This document shows, piece by piece, positions 24,704-33,314 of a stretch of DNA of 42,845 nucleotides. Every line of letters begins with the position of its first letter. Positions within the stretch are counted from its first letter, which is position 1. This DNA is from Syntrophaceae bacterium. Lineage in GTDB: Bacteria > Desulfobacterota > SM23-61. The position numbers and the translations under genes are program-made. Location of the stretch: NCBI GenBank assembly GCA_013388675.1, contig JACAEW010000135.1:1-42845 (forward strand). The letters are read 5' to 3'. The notes beneath the pieces were generated by a model. It had not been told where the DNA came from, made no database searches, and was given only the letters and a program-made list of their open reading frames with translations.

Positions 24704-25579
24704 ATGACCTTTCAGGAAAGACTACAGGAAAATAAATTTTGCATCACCTGCGAAATCAACCCTCCCAAGGGGAGCGACGCGGCCGAGAGGCTGGAGGACG
24801 CCGAGGCCCTCAAAGGGAGGGTGGACGCGGTGGCGGTGACCGACGGGAAGGGCTCGGTCATGGCCATGAACCCTCTGGTCATGAGCCACCTTCTGCAGCG
24901 CAAGGGCTTTGAAACCCTTCTGCACGTGAGTTGTCGCGACCGGAACCGGATGGCCTTGCAGTCCGATCTGCTGGGAGCGGCGGCTCTGGGGATCGGCAAC
25001 CTGGTGGTGGCCACGGGGGATTACGCTTCCCTGGGAGACCACCCCCAGACCAAGCCGGTCTTTGACCTGGATGCGGTGCAGCTGTTGAAGGCTGTCCAGA
25101 AAATGGAGAGCGGCCAGGACCTGGGGGGGAATCCCCTGCATGGCCGTCCCAAGTTTTTCGCCGGGGCCACGGTAAGCCCCAACCCGGGCCGGGAGGCCGC
25201 GCTGGAGCTGCAGCTGCTGCGCATGGAGAAAAAGATCGCCGCGGGAGCCAAGTTCTTCCTGACCCAGCCGGTCTTCGACGTCCAGGCCTTTGCCCGGTTC
25301 ATGAAACGGGCGGCCTCCTTCGGGGTTCCGGTCCTGGCCGGGGTGCTGCCCCTGAAATCCGCTTCCATGGCCCGATTCATCAATAAGAATCTCCCCGGGG
25401 TTTTTGTCCCCGAGGCGCTCATCGAGGAAATCGGCAGCGCTCCGGACCGGGTCAAGGCTTCCCTGACCCAGTGCTCCCGTCTGGTCCAGGAGCTGCGGGG
25501 GATGTGTCAGGGAATTCATTTTATCCCCGCCGGATGGGAACGGAAGGTCCCGGTGATTTTGGGAGCCGTACGGCTGTAG
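24704..25579 (+). CDS. metF: Methylenetetrahydrofolate reductase, copy 2
   Basis: Second MetF, 291 residues, cytoplasmic flavoprotein fold. I use ATG 24704 because MTFQERLQENKFCITCEINP aligns residue for residue with the start of copy 1 (MGFQESLAAGKFVVTSEIGP); GTG 24698 is an alternative. Shared motifs are EINPPKG with the catalytic Glu, CRDRNRMALQSDLL, and ATGDYASLGDHPQTKPVF. Copies 1 and 2 are closer to each other than to copy 3, which has GDHQKFGNHPTAK at the same place. It is paired with metV2 and followed by receiver 2. It is expected to make methyl-THF; why two near-copies are kept is unknown. Confidence 0.92.
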   Translation: MTFQERLQENKFCITCEINPPKGSDAAERLEDAEALKGRVDAVAVTDGKGSVMAMNPLVMSHLLQRKGFETLLHVSCRDRNRMALQSDLLGAAALGIGNLVVATGDYASLGDHPQTKPVFDLDAVQLLKAVQKMESGQDLGGNPLHGRPKFFAGATVSPNPGREAALELQLLRMEKKIAAGAKFFLTQPVFDVQAFARFMKRAASFGVPVLAGVLPLKSASMARFINKNLPGVFVPEALIEEIGSAPDRVKASLTQCSRLVQELRGMCQGIHFIPAGWERKVPVILGAVRL

Positions 25580-25643
25580 GCGAAGGCACGGAAACCCATT
25601 CCCCTGGCTACCTAATTTAAATCATTTACCGAAGGAGAGACCC

Positions 25644-26024
25644 ATGGCTAAAATTTTAGTGGTCGATGACGAACCGGATATGGTAGAAATGATAAAGACC
25701 GCTCTGGAGGGCGGCGCCCATCGGGTGATCACCGCTTTCAACGGCCAGGAAGGGCTGGACAAGGCCCGGAAGGAAAAGCCTGATGCCATCGTCATGGATA
25801 TCATGATGCCGGTGAAGGATGGGTTCGTGGCCTGCAAGGAGTTAAAGGAGGACCCAGCCATCAGCGCCATTCCGGTGCTCGTCCTGACCGGGGTAAGCGA
25901 ACATTTTGCCAACACCCGCTATGCCAAAAGCATGGGACTGGAATTGGATGCGGAAGATTATATAGACAAGCCAGTCGACCCGAAGCTGTTGCTGACTCGA
26001 TTGAATAAGCTATTGAAAAAATAA
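25644..26024 (+). CDS. Single-domain response regulator 2
   Basis: A 126-residue CheY-like receiver: VVDDEPD acidic pocket, phospho-acceptor Asp in IVMDIMMP (near residue 53), Thr in VLTG and Lys in DKPVD. ATG 25644 has GGAGAG at good spacing. It has no output domain and no kinase of its own nearby except the Cache kinase two genes upstream. It is clearly a paralogue of receiver 1. Its position between metF2 and hdrC suggests a link with the reductase complex, by context only. Confidence 0.93.
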   Translation: MAKILVVDDEPDMVEMIKTALEGGAHRVITAFNGQEGLDKARKEKPDAIVMDIMMPVKDGFVACKELKEDPAISAIPVLVLTGVSEHFANTRYAKSMGLELDAEDYIDKPVDPKLLLTRLNKLLKK

Positions 26025-26063
26025 GAAAAAAAATAGTAGAAGAAAAATTTTCGGTGCGGTTGA

Positions 26064-26654
26064 ATGGCTCCGAAAAAGGTGGAGGATTGTGTTTTTTTTG
26101 CCGAGGAGGATTTTTTGACCCAAGCCGTTGAAAAGAAAGCATCTTCCGGTTTGGAAGATTTTTGGGGAAGCGAGATTCACGTCCAGGACTGCTACCAATG
26201 TCAGAAGTGCTCGGCCGGGTGCCCGGTGGCCTTCGCCATGGACTACAAGCCGAACCAAATCATGCAGATGGTTTCCCTGGGGATGAAGGATCGGGTCCTT
26301 TCCTCGAAGACCATCTGGGTGTGCGCATCCTGCTACACCTGTTCCACCCGCTGCCCCAACGACATCGACATTGCCAAGGTCATGGACTGGCTGCGCCAGA
26401 CAGCCATCCGAGAAAAAGTCCCTCCGGCGGAGAAGGACATAGCCCTCTTTCATTCCACCTTCCTGGAGTCGATCCGCTCCCACGGGAGGGTTCACGAGCT
26501 TTCCATGATGGCCCGGTACAAGCAAAAGACCGGCAAGTGGTTCGATGATTTCAAGCTGGGGTGGAGGATGTTCACCCGGGGAAAGCTGAAGCTCTTTCCC
26601 TCCAGGGTGCGGAATAAAAAGGAATTAAGGGACGCCTTCCGGGCCTTGAAATGA
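26064..26654 (+). CDS. hdrC: Heterodisulfide reductase subunit C-like 4Fe-4S protein
   Basis: A 196-residue electron-transfer subunit with two [4Fe-4S] motifs: CYQCQKCSAGCPV (residues ~44-56) and CASCYTCSTRCPN (~89-101), as in HdrC. It relays electrons between HdrA and HdrB. The helical C-terminus (RVHELSMMARYKQKTGKWFD) is typical of HdrC. ATG 26064 has no clear ribosome site; TTG 26115, with GAGGAGG five nucleotides upstream, is a strong alternative and would shorten the protein by 17 residues. It is followed by hdrB after a repeat-containing spacer. Confidence 0.9.
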   Translation: MAPKKVEDCVFFAEEDFLTQAVEKKASSGLEDFWGSEIHVQDCYQCQKCSAGCPVAFAMDYKPNQIMQMVSLGMKDRVLSSKTIWVCASCYTCSTRCPNDIDIAKVMDWLRQTAIREKVPPAEKDIALFHSTFLESIRSHGRVHELSMMARYKQKTGKWFDDFKLGWRMFTRGKLKLFPSRVRNKKELRDAFRALK

Positions 26655-26728
26655 TAAAGCGGCAGGGGCACGATGTCCCGCGAAACGCGGGATACCCTTG
26701 CGGGAATTCTTTACATGAGGGACCTACG
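26655..26728. repeat. Palindromic repeat debris between hdrC and hdrB
   Basis: TCCCGCG/CGCGGGA (stem of 7, AAA loop; 26676-26692) follows GCAGGGGCACGATG, which is one arm of the palindrome found complete at 40453-40481. It appears to be a truncated unit joined to another. A longer HdrB start at ATG 26651 would translate this repeat. Confidence 0.5.
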
Positions 26729-27559
26729 TTGAAAGTTTCTTATTATCCGGGCTGTGCTTTGCACGGAACGGCCCTGGAATACGATGAATCGACCAAAGCC
26801 ATGAGCGCCCTCTTGGGGGTCGAGCTGGGCGAGCTGCCCGACTGGAGCTGCTGCGGGGCCAGTTCCGCCCACGTCACCGATAACTCGCTGGCCCACAGCC
26901 TGGTGGCCCGGAACCTGGCGATTGCGGAGAAGGAGGGGAGGGACCTGCTCGTCCCCTGCGCGGCCTGCTACAGCCGTTTCAAGGCCGGGGAGAGGGAACT
27001 GGAGGCGGCGGGCCGCAAGCTGCATTTCCGGGTCTTGAGCCTGCTGGAGTTTCTGGTTGAGGACGGCCTCATGGAGCGGATCAAAGGGATGATCAAGCGG
27101 CCCCTCGCGGGTCTCAAGATGGTCAGCTACTACGGCTGTCTTCTGGTCCGGCCCCCCAAAGTGACCGGGGCGAAAAAATACGAAAACCCGGAAGAGATGG
27201 ACCGGATCCTCAGCCTCCTGGGGGCCGAGATGATTCCCTGGTCCTACAAGACCGACTGTTGCGGAGGGAGCCTGGTCCTCACCCGGACGGACATCGTCCG
27301 GCGCTTGACCCAGAAGCTTTACGACAGAGCTCTGGAGGCGGGGGCGGAAGCCCTTGCCGTGGCCTGCCCCCTGTGTCAATCGAACCTGGATTCCCGCCAG
27401 GAAGAGATTTCCCGCGAAGCGGGAAAGGAATACCGCCTCCCCATCCTGTACATCACCGAATTGATCGGCTTGAGCCTGGGCCATCCCGACACGGGAAAAT
27501 GGTTCCGGCGGCATTTCGTCGACCCAGCGAAGCTTCTGGCTTCCAAGGGATTGGTTTGA
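26729..27559 (+). CDS. hdrB: Heterodisulfide reductase subunit B-like protein
   Basis: Subunit carrying two CCG domains that in HdrB bind noncubane [4Fe-4S] clusters. First domain: YYPGC, DWSCCGA and PCAACYSRF (residues ~7-90). Second domain: YYGC, TDCCGG and CPLCQSNLD (~132-225). I start at TTG 26729 (KVSYYPGCALHG), preceded by GAGGGA. The ATG at 26651 overlaps the hdrC stop but would add 26 residues encoded by a palindromic repeat. In methanogens HdrB reduces the CoM-S-S-CoB disulfide. Here, beside MetVF, it may pass electrons to the reductase; that substrate is inferred. Confidence 0.91.
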   Translation: MKVSYYPGCALHGTALEYDESTKAMSALLGVELGELPDWSCCGASSAHVTDNSLAHSLVARNLAIAEKEGRDLLVPCAACYSRFKAGERELEAAGRKLHFRVLSLLEFLVEDGLMERIKGMIKRPLAGLKMVSYYGCLLVRPPKVTGAKKYENPEEMDRILSLLGAEMIPWSYKTDCCGGSLVLTRTDIVRRLTQKLYDRALEAGAEALAVACPLCQSNLDSRQEEISREAGKEYRLPILYITELIGLSLGHPDTGKWFRRHFVDPAKLLASKGLV

Positions 27560-27572
27560 GGACAAGAAAAGA

Positions 27573-30500
27573 ATGGAAAAAGGGAAAGAGCCTCAGCGGA
27601 AGAAAAGGGAAAAAATCGGTTCGGTCATGGTCGTGGGCGGCGGCGTGGGAGGGATGCAGGCTTCCCTGGACCTGGCCAACTCGGGCTTCAAAGTCTATCT
27701 GGTGGAGGAGAGCTCGGCCATCGGGGGCCGCATGGCCCAGCTGGACAAGACCTTTCCCACCAACGATTGTTCCATGTGCACCATCAGCCCCAAGCTGGTG
27801 GAAACCGGCCGACACCTCAACATCCAGCTCATGATGGACAGCGAACTGGTGAAGGTGGAAGGGGAGGCCGGGAATTTCACGGCCACGGTGCGCCACAAGC
27901 CCCGCTACATCGACATCAGCAAGTGTACCGGGTGCAGCGAGTGCGCCCAGGTCTGCCCCATCCTCATGCCCGGAAGGTTCGATGAGGGAATGGTCCAGCA
28001 GAGAGCGGCCTACAAGCTCTATCCCCAGGCCGTGCCCAACGCCTACGCCATCGAGAAGCTAGGCGTCGCCCCCTGCCGGGATGCCTGCCCGGCGGGCCAA
28101 CGGGCCCAGGGGTACATCGCCCTCATCCGGGAAGGACGCTACGACGACGCCATGCGGGTGATCAAGGAGGACAATCCCTTCCCGGGAATCTGCGGGCGCA
28201 TCTGCAATCACCGCTGCGAGGAGGCCTGCAACCGAAACCTCGTGGACCAGCCCCTGTCCATCGCCAGCCTGAAACGGTTCGTGGCCGATCAGGTCTATTC
28301 CAAGCCCTACATGCCCCCGGACCCCCTTCCGTACCAATTCGAAGAAAAAGTGGCGGTCATCGGCGCCGGTCCCTGCGGACTAACGGCGGCCCAGGACCTG
28401 CGCAAGCTGGGATACCCCGTTACCGTATTCGAAGCGCTCCCCCTGGCCGGGGGCATGCTGCGGGTGGGCGTTCCGGATTACCGCCTGCCGCCCCAGGTGG
28501 TGGACCGGGAAGTGCGGGAAATCATCGACCTGGGCATCGATCTCCGTCTCAACACCCCGGTGACCAACCTGGACGAAGTCATGGCGGAGGGATTCAAGGC
28601 CGTCCTGATCGCGGTGGGAGCCCACGAAGGGCGCAAACTTCCCATCCCCGGAGCCAACCTTCCCGAAGTCCTGATCAACACCCAGTTCCTTCGGGACGTG
28701 AGCCTCAGCAACATCGGGATCGAATCGGGCAACGGAAAACCCCACCCGAGGACCGTTGTCCAGAATCGTCACGTCCTCGTCCTGGGGGGCGGGAACGTGG
28801 CCATGGATTGCGCCCGAACCGCCCTGCGGCTGGGAGCGGCCAAGGTGGAGATGGCCTGTCTGGAGAGCCGGGAAAAAATGCCCGCCAGCCGCGAAGAGGT
28901 CCACGAGGCCGAAGAGGAGGGGATCGTCATCCATACCGACCGCTCCTTTAAGCGAATCCTGGATAAAGACGGGCATGTGGCCGGGGTGGAGGCGGTCAAG
29001 GTGACCTTCATGGAATTCGACCGCGAGGGCCGCCTGAACCTGCAGACCGAGGAGGGAAGCGAACACATCCTCCCGTGCGAGGTGGTGATCTTCGCCATCG
29101 GCCAGCGCGCCGGACTGGCCTTCATCCCGGAGAGCGCGGGGGTGGGCGTGACCCGCATGTCCACCATCGCCGTCAACCCCAACACCTATGCCGCCACCCG
29201 CCCGGGGGTCTTTGCCGCCGGGGACGCCACCACGGGAACGGCCTACGTCATCGAAGCCGTGGCTGCGGGGCACAAGGCAGCCTCCAGCATGCACCGCTAC
29301 CTCCGGGGTGAGGAGATGGAACCGGCCCCTCCGCCCGAGCTGCCGGTGGTGAAGATGACCAAGGAAGAAGTCGGGGAGCGGATGGCCAAGGGGGAAGTGA
29401 AGATCACCCCCCGGGTGCCGATGGCCGCCAGCCCTGCGGATAAAAGAATTTCCTCCTTTCGCGAGGTGGGCCTTGGATATACGGAGGAGGAGGCCAAGGC
29501 GGAAGCGTCCCGATGCCTGGCCTGCGGGGTTTGTTCCGAATGCCTCTGCTGCTACTACAAGTGCGGGTTAAACGCCATCAACCATGACATGGTGGAGACG
29601 ATGGAGGAAGTCCGGGTCGGGTCCATCATCCTGGCCCCGGGGTACGAGGTTTACAACGCCCGCCTTTCCCAGGAGTACGGCCTGGGTCGCTACGCCAACG
29701 TCTTGAATGCGCTCCAGTTCGAGCGGATTCTCTCCGCTTCCGGGCCGACCCTGGGGCATGTCCAGCGGCCCTCGGACCAGAAGGTGCCCAAAAAGATCGC
29801 CTTCCTTCAGTGCGTGGGCAGCCGGGACCAGAACCATCCCTACTGTTCGGCGGTCTGCTGCATGTACGCCACCAAGGAGGCGATCATCGCCAGGGAGCAT
29901 GAAAAAGACGTCGAGCCCACGATCTTTTTCATCGATGTCCGGGCCTACGGAAAAGGATTCGACACCTATTACGAGCGGGCGAAGAAGGAATACGGGGTTC
30001 GCTACGTGCGCTGCGCCATCTCCCGGGTGGTGGAAGACCCGCGCACCCGAAACCTGCTCATCACCTACCTCGACGAAGCGGGAGAGATCAAGGAAGAAGA
30101 GTTCGATTTGGTGGTTCTCTCGGTGGGTATGGTTCCGGCGTCCTCCACCAAGCAGTTGGCCCAAAACCTGGGGATCGAACTCGACGCCTATGGGTTTGCC
30201 AAAACCGATCCCCTGAATCCCTTGGCCACCACCCGGCCGGGCGTGTACGTTTGCGGGGTGTTCCAGGGTCCCAAGGACATTCCCGAGACCGTGGCCCAGG
30301 CCAGCGGTGCGGCGGCTGCGGCCTCCCAGATTCTTTCCGAAGCGCGCGGGACCCTGGTGGCCCGCAAAGAGTACCCGCCCCAGAAAGAGGTTAAAGAGGA
30401 AGAGCCCCGGATCGGGGTCTTCGTCTGCCGCTGCGGGAATAATATCGGCGGGGTGATCGATGTTCCCGCGGTGAAGGAATATGCCGCCTCGCTGGGGGCC

Positions 30501-32102
30501 GTGGTTTTCGCCGACGAGAATCTATACACCTGCTCCCAGGATACGCAGGAAAAGATCAAGAAAATGATCGAGGAACACAGGCTCAACCGGGTGATCGTGG
30601 CCTCCTGTTCTCCCCGGACCCACGAGCCCTTGTTCCAGGAGACCATCCGGGAGGCCGGGCTCAACCGCTACCTCTTCGAGATGGCCAACATCCGCGACCA
30701 GTGCTCCTGGGTCCACATGCACGATAAGGAGGAGGCCACCTCCAAGGCCCGCGACCTGGTGCGTATGGCCATCGCCAACGCCCGGCTGAACCGCCCCCTG
30801 GAGGAGCTGACCAAGGGAGTTATCAAGCGGGGATTGGTCATCGGGGGGGGCCTTTCGGGAATGACCGCGGCCCTGGGATTGGCGGACCAGGGGTTCGAGG
30901 CGGTCCTGGTGGAAAAGGAGGATGAGCTGGGAGGAAACCTCCGGCACCTGAAGACCACCCTGGATGGCAAGGATGTGGCCCAGTACCTGGAAGACCTGAA
31001 GGCCCGGGTGACCCAACATCCCCGCATCCAAGTTTTAACCAATGCGGTGATCACCGATTTCGGGGGTTACGTGGGGAACTACAAGACCAGCCTCATGGTG
31101 GGGCCCCGCATGTTCTCGCGGGAAGTGGAGCACGGGGTGACCCTGGTGGCGACCGGGGGGGAGGAACTCAAGCCCAAGGAGTACCTCTACGGGCAGGATA
31201 AACGGGTCCTGACGCAACTGGAGATGGAAACGCTCCTTCACGGGGACCGGCGGAAAGTCGAAGAGTTGAAAGAAGTGGTTATGATCCAATGCGTGGGCTC
31301 GCGGAACGAGGAGCGGCCCTACTGCAGCCGGGTCTGCTGCGCCGAGGCGGTGAAAAACGCCCTGACCCTCAAGGCGGTCAACCCCAAGGCCCGGGTAACC
31401 ATCCTCTACCGCGACATGCGCATGTACGGCACCCTGGAAGAGGACTATGCCCGGGCACGAAAAGCCGGCATTCGTTTCCTCCGTTACGAGGAGGACCGCA
31501 AACCGGAGGTCCTCCAGAAAGACGGGCGGTTGGAACTGACCTTCTTCAACCCCGTTTTGCGGGAAACCCTGACCCTTCGGCCCGATCTCCTGGTCCTTTC
31601 CGCGGCCACGGTCGCGGCGGACACGGCGGAGTTGGCCAGCATGCTCAAGGTGCCCCGCACCTCGGACGGGTTCTTCCTGGAAGCGCACATGAAACTGCGG
31701 CCGGTGGACTTCGCCTCGGAGGGGTTGTTCCTCTGCGGGATCGCCCATTCGCCCAAGACCATCGAGGAAAGCCTTTCCCAGGCCTCGGCGGCGGTGGCCC
31801 GGGCCTGCACCATCCTGGCCAAGGACCAGATCCAGATCAGCGGCGTGGTGTCGGTGGTGGACCCGGAAAAGTGCGCCGCCTGCCTCACCTGCGTGCGGGT
31901 CTGCCCCTACAACGTGCCGGTGGTCAACAAGGACGGGGTGGCGGAGATCGAAGCGGCCATGTGCCACGGGTGCGGGATCTGCGCTTCCGAATGCCCGGGG
32001 AAAGCCATCAAGCTGCAGCATTTCACCGACGAGCAGGTCCTGGCCAAGTGCGACGTCATCGTCGAGGTCCTGTCCGACGTCTTCAAGGGGGAAAGGGTCT
32101 GA
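27573..32102 (+). CDS. hdrA: Giant HdrA fusion: HdrA - GltD/NfnB-like - HdrA
   Basis: A 1509-residue cytoplasmic flavoprotein. Residues ~1-150 form an HdrA FAD head (VVGGGVGGMQA, CSMCTISPKL, then CTGCSECAQVC). Residues ~160-575 form a complete glutamate-synthase small-subunit/NfnB-like module: N-terminal cluster cysteines (CRDACPAGQ, CGRICNHRCEEAC), FAD fold VAVIGAGPCGLTAA near 260, NAD(P) fold VLVLGGGNVAMDCA near 400 and VFAAGDATTG near 550. Residues ~640-930 resume HdrA with QCVGSRDQNHPYCSAVCC. A second HdrA follows (VFVCRCGNNIGG ~946, VIGGGLSGMTAALG ~1088, QCVGSRNEERPYCSRVCC ~1239), ending in two ferredoxin motifs (CAACLTCVRVCP, CHGCGICASECP). Three FADs are predicted, fitting electron bifurcation with NAD(P)H. 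MvhD overlaps its stop. Confidence 0.92.
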   Translation: MEKGKEPQRKKREKIGSVMVVGGGVGGMQASLDLANSGFKVYLVEESSAIGGRMAQLDKTFPTNDCSMCTISPKLVETGRHLNIQLMMDSELVKVEGEAGNFTATVRHKPRYIDISKCTGCSECAQVCPILMPGRFDEGMVQQRAAYKLYPQAVPNAYAIEKLGVAPCRDACPAGQRAQGYIALIREGRYDDAMRVIKEDNPFPGICGRICNHRCEEACNRNLVDQPLSIASLKRFVADQVYSKPYMPPDPLPYQFEEKVAVIGAGPCGLTAAQDLRKLGYPVTVFEALPLAGGMLRVGVPDYRLPPQVVDREVREIIDLGIDLRLNTPVTNLDEVMAEGFKAVLIAVGAHEGRKLPIPGANLPEVLINTQFLRDVSLSNIGIESGNGKPHPRTVVQNRHVLVLGGGNVAMDCARTALRLGAAKVEMACLESREKMPASREEVHEAEEEGIVIHTDRSFKRILDKDGHVAGVEAVKVTFMEFDREGRLNLQTEEGSEHILPCEVVIFAIGQRAGLAFIPESAGVGVTRMSTIAVNPNTYAATRPGVFAAGDATTGTAYVIEAVAAGHKAASSMHRYLRGEEMEPAPPPELPVVKMTKEEVGERMAKGEVKITPRVPMAASPADKRISSFREVGLGYTEEEAKAEASRCLACGVCSECLCCYYKCGLNAINHDMVETMEEVRVGSIILAPGYEVYNARLSQEYGLGRYANVLNALQFERILSASGPTLGHVQRPSDQKVPKKIAFLQCVGSRDQNHPYCSAVCCMYATKEAIIAREHEKDVEPTIFFIDVRAYGKGFDTYYERAKKEYGVRYVRCAISRVVEDPRTRNLLITYLDEAGEIKEEEFDLVVLSVGMVPASSTKQLAQNLGIELDAYGFAKTDPLNPLATTRPGVYVCGVFQGPKDIPETVAQASGAAAAASQILSEARGTLVARKEYPPQKEVKEEEPRIGVFVCRCGNNIGGVIDVPAVKEYAASLGAVVFADENLYTCSQDTQEKIKKMIEEHRLNRVIVASCSPRTHEPLFQETIREAGLNRYLFEMANIRDQCSWVHMHDKEEATSKARDLVRMAIANARLNRPLEELTKGVIKRGLVIGGGLSGMTAALGLADQGFEAVLVEKEDELGGNLRHLKTTLDGKDVAQYLEDLKARVTQHPRIQVLTNAVITDFGGYVGNYKTSLMVGPRMFSREVEHGVTLVATGGEELKPKEYLYGQDKRVLTQLEMETLLHGDRRKVEELKEVVMIQCVGSRNEERPYCSRVCCAEAVKNALTLKAVNPKARVTILYRDMRMYGTLEEDYARARKAGIRFLRYEEDRKPEVLQKDGRLELTFFNPVLRETLTLRPDLLVLSAATVAADTAELASMLKVPRTSDGFFLEAHMKLRPVDFASEGLFLCGIAHSPKTIEESLSQASAAVARACTILAKDQIQISGVVSVVDPEKCAACLTCVRVCPYNVPVVNKDGVAEIEAAMCHGCGICASECPGKAIKLQHFTDEQVLAKCDVIVEVLSDVFKGERV

Positions 32103-32599
32103 TGGAAGAATTCGAGCCCATCGTCATCGCCTTCTGCTGCCACTACTGCGCCTACACCGCGGCGGACCTGGCCGGGACCATGCGCCTCCAGTACCCTTCC
32201 AACGTGCGGATCATCCGTCTTCCCTGCACCGGGAAAGTGGATGTGCGCCATCTCCTGGAGGCCTTTGAAAAAGGGGCGGACGGAGTGTATGTGGCCGGCT
32301 GCATGGAGGGGGACTGCCATTTCCTCAAGGGAAACTTCCGGGCCAAGAAGCGGGTGGCCTGGGCCAAACAGATTTTGGAGGAGACCGGCGTCGGCGGGGA
32401 CCGCCTGGAGATGTACAACATGTCCGCGGCCATGGGCCCGCGATTTGCCGAGGTGGCCCGGGAGATGACCGAGAAGATTCGCAAGCTGGGGCCCAGCCCC
32501 ATCAAAAAGGCAAAGAGCCTAGAGCAAAGAGCAGAGAGCGAGAAAAACAACCGCCCGGCGCAAAGCGCCGAGCGGACGAAGCAGAGGGCCGAAGTTTGA
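32102..32599 (+). CDS. mvhD: MvhD-like iron-sulfur protein
   Basis: A 165-residue homologue of the methyl-viologen hydrogenase delta subunit, which carries a [2Fe-2S] cluster and passes electrons into HdrA. The start ATG 32102 overlaps the hdrA stop (TGATG), indicating translational coupling. The family cysteines are AFCCHYCAY (residues 11-19), LPCTGKVD (near 40) and AGCMEGDCHFLKGN (near 65). The last ~30 residues (SLEQRAESEKNNRPAQSAER) are unlike the family and encoded by an AGAGCA-rich repetitive stretch, so the real domain ends near residue 135. It links the hydrogenase or another donor to the giant HdrA. Confidence 0.92.
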   Translation: MEEFEPIVIAFCCHYCAYTAADLAGTMRLQYPSNVRIIRLPCTGKVDVRHLLEAFEKGADGVYVAGCMEGDCHFLKGNFRAKKRVAWAKQILEETGVGGDRLEMYNMSAAMGPRFAEVAREMTEKIRKLGPSPIKKAKSLEQRAESEKNNRPAQSAERTKQRAEV

Positions 32600-32645
32600 A
32601 CGCTATGGGCTAGGCTCTATGCGCCCTGCGTCGTTGGAGGTCGGA

Positions 32646-33314
32646 ATGATTATCGCGGAAGGAAAACCCATCAAAGAAATATTAGCCATGATCGAGAAGT
32701 ACGACAAGATCATCGTGGCCGGGTGCAAGGGTTGCGTGACCGTCTGTTCCGCCGGAGGGGAAAAGGAAGTGGGCATTCTGGCCTCCGCCCTCCGCCTGGC
32801 CCGGCAGACCCAGGGAAGGCCCCTGGAGACGAAGGAGATCACCCTGGAGCGCCAGTGTGACACGGAGTACTTTGAGCCCCTGCGGGAAATCGTGGATTCC
32901 TATCCCGTCGTTCTTTCCCTGGCCTGCGGGGCGGGGATTCAGTTCCTGGCGGAAAAGTTCCGGAACCTTCCCGTTTTCCCGGCGGTCAATACCCAGTTCA
33001 TCGGGGTGACCGAGGAGCAGGGGGTCTGGACCGAGCGATGCCAGGCCTGCGGCAACTGCGTCCTGGACCGGACCGGGGGAATCTGCCCGGTGGCCCGGTG
33101 CTCCAAGAGTCTTTTCAACGGACCCTGCGGCGGCTCCAAGAGGGGCAAATGCGAGATCGATTCCCAGGTGGACTGCGGCTGGCAGTTGATCTATGACCGC
33201 ATGAATGAGCTGGGTCAATTGGATAAGCTGGCGGAACCCATGCCGGTCAAGGACTGGTCCACCAGCCGGGACGGGGGGCCACGGAGACGAGTGAGGGAGG
33301 ACCTGAAGATATGA
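32646..33314 (+). CDS. metV: MetV-type methylene-THF reductase subunit, copy 3
   Basis: Third MetV, 222 residues, starting at ATG 32646 five nt after TGGAGG. It alone keeps all three cysteines at the N-terminal site (C27, C30, C34, in GCKGCVTVC) as well as the C-terminal block (CQACGNCVLDRTGGICPVAR, CSKSLFNGPCGG, GKCEID, DCGWQLIYDRM). It is thus the most canonical copy. It lies directly behind hdrCBA-mvhD and overlaps metF3 by 4 nt, the same association as the MetVF-HdrABC-MvhD complex known from an acetogen. I infer that copy 3 is the Hdr-coupled reductase of the main pathway. Confidence 0.92.
   Translation: MIIAEGKPIKEILAMIEKYDKIIVAGCKGCVTVCSAGGEKEVGILASALRLARQTQGRPLETKEITLERQCDTEYFEPLREIVDSYPVVLSLACGAGIQFLAEKFRNLPVFPAVNTQFIGVTEEQGVWTERCQACGNCVLDRTGGICPVARCSKSLFNGPCGGSKRGKCEIDSQVDCGWQLIYDRMNELGQLDKLAEPMPVKDWSTSRDGGPRRRVREDLKI

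Noticed and set aside
27573-32102. hdrA read as two or three separate genes joined by an error
   Set aside because: The frame is continuous, motifs of all modules are intact, and no ribosome site plus start is evident at the module borders. Left as an explicit refutation test in the finding.
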